A stretch of DNA of 64,000 nucleotides from Platerodrilus igneus (lineage: Eukaryota; Arthropoda; Insecta; Coleoptera; Lycidae). The notes under the pieces were generated by a model that had not been told where the DNA came from, ran no database searches, and saw nothing but the letters and a program-made list of their open reading frames with translations. Positions 60,301-64,000 of the stretch are shown piece by piece. The stretch spans positions 2,232,001 through 2,296,000 of the forward strand of contig JARFIW010001082.1 of the NCBI GenBank assembly GCA_036346225.1. The letters are read 5' to 3'. The position numbers and the translations under genes are program-made. The stretch's first letter is position 1. Each line of letters begins with the position of its first letter.

Positions 60301-60924
60301 TCGTGAGCTTTGAACGTTGCTGTATTCGGTGCAATTGGATAGAAGAGCTTTTACTGTGCTGTTTAGTTGTAGTGCATTGTATTTCCTATGGCTGGACCTT
60401 GAGTGTGGCTATTTGTTTTGTAATCTTTTTTGGAAGTGTAGTACTAGTACCCACAATTGCGTTAGCATGACGTTGTAGATTGAGCTTGCGTATCTGGTAC
60501 GATTATTCTACTCAGTTGTTATAGGCCCTTCAAGAATTGTAAGGATTTTCTGTCGCCTATCGTTTCGCGTTCTAACAGCTTTCGAGTTCGTTGATCTTAT
60601 AACGAGCTTAGCCGTTTAATTAATTCAGTTGGATTTTCGGGTATTTGTCGGTCTCGGGCGGTTTATTATGATGCCCCGGACCACTTCTGCGACTTTTGCT
60701 TCTAGTTTAGACTTTATGTACGCGAAATTTGTAACGGCTTATGTAATACCATTTATTTTGAAACTGTGCCCTACTTGAGAAAACCGTAATTTTAGATCCG
60801 CTGGTTGAAAATGTTGAATTCGTCCGGCAACCATGTTCAGTTACGTGGTCATTTTCAACAGTTTAAATTGTCTTTAAGTATTTAAATTAAGCGGTGCCAA
60901 TTGTGCCGCATTAATATTTTGAAT
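60300..60924 (-). pseudogene. gag of the CsRn1-like gypsy element
   Basis: Minus-strand frames from about 60840 show FQPADLKLRFSQVGHSFK followed by AYIKSKLEAKVAEVVRGII (60800-60690). This is the conserved start of insect gypsy Gag proteins (WFxQVExxF, then VxxxLxxxxxxEVxDII). The frame is broken soon after. I see no intact zinc finger. Confidence 0.65.
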
Positions 60925-60944
60925 GATCACGTCGGCGGTCACCA
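60925..60944 (-). promoter_or_regulatory. Primer binding site resembling tRNA-Trp complement
   Basis: On the minus strand TGGTGACCGCCGACGTGATC differs from the complement of the insect tRNA-Trp 3' end (TGGTGACCCCGACGTGATC) by one extra or changed base. It marks the inner edge of the 5' LTR. Confidence 0.75.
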
Positions 60945-62020
60945 ATATGATATTCGGGTTGCCTGTGGTCATCTTGTTAATGCTTTATAGTAACAGAGAT
61001 AACAGTTATTTACAAATTAAAATATTGATATAAACTTATTATACATTAACATGATAGGAACGACACGCACAATGGAACTGTTTACAAATGTTTTTGTGTC
61101 CGTAATTAAATTGTAAATATCTTAACACTAGAACTGAAAGCTCTTTAGTTTGTAAGTCACGGAACATGTTTCTATGTTGAAAAAATTGGAAGTGGAGGCT
61201 TCACAACAAAGACCTTGGTATTCTTCTTAATCTTCTTTGGGAATGAAACCACTCATAGTTTTTAAAATCTATTTTAATTACGTTTCGATCCATGACCTAG
61301 GATCGTTGTCAAAATAATAAAAACTTCAAAAATAGATTTTAAAAACTATGAGTGGTTTCATTCCCAAAGAAGATTAAGAAGAATGCTAAACAAACCACAA
61401 CAAACATACAGGGAGTATTTAAAAGACCTTGGTCTAGTGTCTTGTAGGTGATGATGTCTATGATTGTAAGAAAACCTGACTCAGCTTACGCTGAATGTAT
61501 TGCGGCATCTCGTGGCGTGATTGCAGTCAGATTTTTATAGATTTGATGCACAACGGCTAGTAGACTGGCACTGGCATATGGCGGCTTCCTTAGTTGGTAA
61601 AAATTAAAGCGAACTTATCGTATAATGTTTCCAATCCAGCATGCTTGTTGGTGTCGCGTGCTCTAGGAGGAATTCCTTATACTGTGGTGATTTTGGAAGT
61701 GATTGGTCCAAACTACAGCGAGATTCTGTACTTATTCTTATACGAGTTTACTTTATTTTATTTCATTAGATTTGTAGATCACAATAAGTTAGTCCGAAGC
61801 AAAACTGTTATTGCATTGCACCAGGACCTTGGTGACTTTCGTTTTGCACTATTCTAAATTTTCTCCAAAAAGTTTGTGCTTTTTAAAATAAAATGGTTTG
61901 CTTCAACGTTTGGAATTCCATTGTTGATTGAAGTATGTTTTATACGTACATACAATTTGTTTATACGCTATGTGCTTAGTGTCGGTTAGTTAGCGGTATG
62001 GTTGGTTGCATACTCCTACA
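60945..62020 (-). repeat. 5' LTR of the CsRn1-like gypsy element, with a nested insert
   Basis: It is the partner of 56897-57584. It is longer because of the 202-bp hairpin insert at 61220-61421, its 12-bp target duplication and other extra sequence between about 61650 and 61850. It is followed by CCACT, the right target copy. Confidence 0.75.
61220..61421. mobile_element. Hairpin (foldback) insert with 12-bp target duplication
   Basis: This 202-bp insert is flanked by AAAGACCTTGGT on both sides (61208-61219 and 61422-61433). Its first 56 bp (61220-61275) and 61329-61384 are perfect inverted copies. The 53-bp loop contains an inner palindrome, CGATCC-ATGACCT-AGGATCG. A 37-bp unpaired tail (61385-61421) follows the second arm. 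The other LTR lacks it, which proves insertion. The target duplication length is more like retroposition than like a TA- or TTAA-type DNA transposon. Origin unknown. Confidence 0.85.
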
Positions 62021-62270
62021 CCACTTACGTTTATCGCACCTCTAAACCCATAGACATTAGGATGAAGGAACATACAAATCGTTCTTCTCAATCATCATTT
62101 GGTTTTTCACCTTCCACTTAATAGCCATTCATACCCTAATATTCTCACTAAACTTACTCATTATGTCACGTCCAATAATTTTATCTGTTTACAACTTATG
62201 GAAGATTTACAAATACAACAAGAAGCACCTAAAAATATCACAAAATGTCTAAATTGGTTTAAATAAAAAT
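62021..62270 (+). pseudogene. Penelope-like GIY-YIG endonuclease, remainder after the gypsy insertion
   Basis: Directly after the gypsy LTR the plus strand reads TYVYRTSKPIDIRMKEHTN, equivalent to the YIGxTxRxFxxRxxEH block of GIY-YIG nucleases. The frame then shifts to LMEDLQIQQEAPKNITKCLNW (to about 62266). With the upstream EHGIYKLFCNSC it forms one interrupted domain. Tyr at the first Gly position of the YIG motif and the stops indicate decay. Confidence 0.65.
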
Positions 62271-62579
62271 TATTTCCCCAAGTACAAGATTTTAATTTTT
62301 TCTGATTTGGTTAACTTCTTGTTCACCTGGCAGAATTCGTTCGTTAGTTACTGATTTTAACTGTAAATATATTCTAACATTCATACATTTTTATTGTTGA
62401 ACTTGTGTACTGTAAATGGAGTGTACTCTGTGTAGTTTAAACATTCTTAATATACTATTTCTCGTTTTTATTGATGAAATTTGTTATTAAAAGCATTGAT
62501 GTTAAAGATTTATGAGTTGAAGGCGATTTGCTCCAATATAGTATTTGCACGTTTACATTTTATTATTGTTTTATTTTAG
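62271..62579. other. AT-rich spacer, possibly Penelope-like 3' untranslated sequence
   Basis: No frame or repeat is recognised. Its position suggests the 3' end of the Penelope-like element, but the boundary is not visible. Confidence 0.35.
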
Positions 62580-63100
62580 TCATCATCATTAGATCTTCAG
62601 TCCTGGAACTTGTAAGACGCGTACCATCATTGTTTTCTGAACTAACCTACACATTTTCCTGAAATTTGCACAGTCTCCTTCTATCACTATCGGTTCTAGG
62701 TCTACATCTACCTCCTCTACCCTATCTCTGCTTGTAATATATCCCATACTATTACCAAAAATGCCTTAGAACGTATTCTGCCCTTCTGTTTCACCTATTT
62801 TTTTTTCCACAGATATCCTTCTTCTCCTACTATTTCTATAACCTATTTGTTATTAACTTTGTCTTTCCATGCTATCATCCTCATACATCTTAAGCACAGC
62901 ATTCCAATAGTCTGCTAGCGTTTTTCTGTCCGCTTTGCCTACTGCCCATATTTCATAGGCATACTGTGCTGTGCTCCACACATCTGCGTTCAACAATTTT
63001 CTTCTTGTTTCTATGTATGTTGTCTTTCACCATAGGCGCTGTTCTTTCTTGTTAGATACAATGTGGTTTCCTTCTATTGTTTTACAATTATGAACCTTAT
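62580..63100 (-). mobile_element. LINE 3' coding fragment
   Basis: On the minus strand 63030-62870 encodes a broken version of the C-terminal LINE region (ETRRKLLNADVWSTAQYAYE and a VGKADRK block). The rest of the 3' end, with a GRG-rich basic block, follows near 62720-62690. It belongs to the same broad family as the copies at both window ends but is more diverged. Confidence 0.6.
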
Positions 63101-63117
63101 TTCTCCAAGATTCGGTG

Positions 63118-64000
63118 GTTGGGGTGGGGGGGGAGCAACCTGTGGCTGCCAAGTTTCCCCAGCACCTGAACATTTACCGATTTAATATTTTTTCCAATAT
63201 ATCTTTTCGCACTGTCAACATTAGTTGCAGATACTTCACAACCAACACCTGTAGTTGTTTATAATAATCATCAGATTTATCTGTGCTTATTTTTTCATCA
63301 TTAGATTTTCCGTCACAAAATTGGTTGGACACGTACCTCCACATTTTTGTATTCTGAGTGATACAGTTCCCTGAAATTCTCACACAGCCAGTATACAGCT
63401 CGATTCTCTTTCTATTGTTTTCTATATTATGCCCTATTTCACCGAGATTCAGTAGAAGGGGTTAAGCAGCCTGTGGCTAACAAGATCCCCCAACACTTAG
63501 ACATTTGCCGAATTAATAGTTTTCCAGTAAATTTTTTCCCACAATTAACATTATTCGAGAATATTGCCCAACCAATTCTTGTAGTTGCTTATAATAATCA
63601 TCATGTTACAGTTACTTTTTTCGTCACTAATGTAACCATCTTGGGACTGGTTGGATGCGTACCTCCATTGATTTCTATTCTGAGCTAGCCTATACATTTC
63701 CCTAAAATTCTTACAGCCTATATCTTTCACTATCTGTGTGCAATTGTCTAACCTAGGTATACCTTTACTTCTCTTTTTTCCTATTTCTGCTTCTAATATA
63801 TTCCGCACTATTCCCTCATGCCGTAGTAATGTGGCATATCATCCTATCCTATTTTTTACCGTTTTCCACATATTTCTTTCTTCCCCTACCATTTTTAGTA
63901 CCTCTTCGTACTTAACTTTGTCTGTCCATGATATCTTCATCATACGTCTGTAGCACCACATTTCAAAGGCAATTACCTTTTTCTTGTTCGCTTCTCCTAC
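63118..64000 (-). mobile_element. LINE 3' fragment with tandem tail, continues beyond the window
   Basis: It is nearly collinear with 1-960. The minus strand of 63808-63551 encodes EAEIGKKRSKGIPRLDNC, RLAQNRNQWRYASNQSQDG and the UTR. A second tail copy, encoding WRYVSNQFCDGKSNDEK, follows at 63383-63174. The two tails are offset by about 330 bp. The window ends inside the upstream coding part. Confidence 0.75.

Larger units (their letters stand above)
56897..62020 (-). mobile_element. Ty3/gypsy retrotransposon, tRNA-Trp primed (CsRn1-like), decayed
   Basis: Related terminal sequences lie at 56897-57584 and 60945-62020, both ending (plus strand) GGTTGCATACTCCTACA. The primer site at 60925-60944 resembles the tRNA-Trp complement, a hallmark reported for the CsRn1 lineage. 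The minus strand encodes gag, protease, reverse transcriptase, RNase H remnants and integrase. A purine tract (minus AAAGGGAG) precedes the 3' LTR. It inserted into the GIY-YIG part of a Penelope-like element. The LTRs are strongly diverged, which suggests age, and all frames are broken. Confidence 0.85.
55780..62270 (+). mobile_element. Penelope-like element, split by a gypsy insertion
   Basis: The plus strand encodes a decayed Penelope-type protein. It runs through 55780-56896, is interrupted by the gypsy element 56897-62020, and resumes at 62021 or just after the duplicated target, to about 62266. The order of reverse transcriptase followed by GIY-YIG endonuclease is diagnostic of the Penelope group. 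The 5' end is not seen; the Pao/BEL element ends just 155 bp upstream. No pseudo-LTR was identified. Confidence 0.75.

Noticed and set aside
60960..60972. gag start immediately inside the right gypsy LTR (ATG at 60972)
   Set aside because: The primer site at 60925-60944 lies further inward, so this ATG is within the LTR. The Gag-like blocks start only near 60840.
61270..61330. Active hammerhead ribozyme in the hairpin loop
   Set aside because: The stem II and GAAA-like parts are suggestive, but the CUGANGA core is not intact, so only the resemblance is reported.
1..64000. tRNA, rRNA, CRISPR or operon-type features
   Set aside because: I looked for tRNA-like A and B boxes, rRNA blocks and regularly spaced repeats and found none I could support. 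The window is eukaryotic.

Overview
The window is AT-rich eukaryotic DNA, almost certainly from an insect or another arthropod. The evidence is spliced genes with GT-AG introns, a Tret1-type sugar transporter, a Pao/BEL element, an errantivirus-like element with env, a DUF4817-type mariner relative, RTE/Jockey-like LINE tails and a Penelope-like element. The insect order cannot be fixed from the sequence. I see no bacterial features, no tRNA or rRNA gene and no CRISPR array.

One host gene is well supported. It is a facilitated trehalose/sugar transporter (Tret1-like, MFS) on the + strand, with three coding exons at 28979-29045, 41907-41972 and 46303-47624. They join in frame to 484 residues and are followed by a poly(A) signal at 47878. 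Intron 1 is 12.9 kb and holds LINE tails, diverged repeats and a complete mariner-like transposon. Intron 2 is 4.3 kb and holds a diverged, nearly gapless palindrome of about 2.1 kb.

The rest is mostly transposable elements in nests, from left to right. A LINE 3' fragment (minus) lies at 1-1570. A Ty3/gypsy element with a tRNA-Lys primer site (plus, 5412-11256) sits inside a tandem-repeat tract. One arm of a dispersed inverted pair is at 13175-13687, with its partner at 35504-35935. An internally deleted errantivirus-like element (minus) occupies 15998-21119. A (TA)n-rich block with candidate terminal inverted repeats runs from 21902 to 28669. After the transporter comes a complete but decayed Pao/BEL element (minus, 48165-55619, target duplication ATCGT), itself interrupted by a probable solo LTR (52293-53738). 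Next is a Penelope-like element (plus, about 55780-62270), split inside its GIY-YIG endonuclease codons by a CsRn1-like gypsy element with a tRNA-Trp primer site (minus, 56897-62020). A LTR of that gypsy element carries a further 202-bp hairpin insert with its own target duplication. Two more LINE tails (minus) close the window.

All transposon proteins seen are broken by stops or frameshifts, so none of the elements looks autonomous. The transporter is the only gene that appears intact. The most unusual items are the hairpin insert in the gypsy LTR, the intronic palindrome, the mariner-like element with 464-bp terminal repeats and DD41D spacing, and the (TA)n-bounded block with 16-bp terminal repeats.
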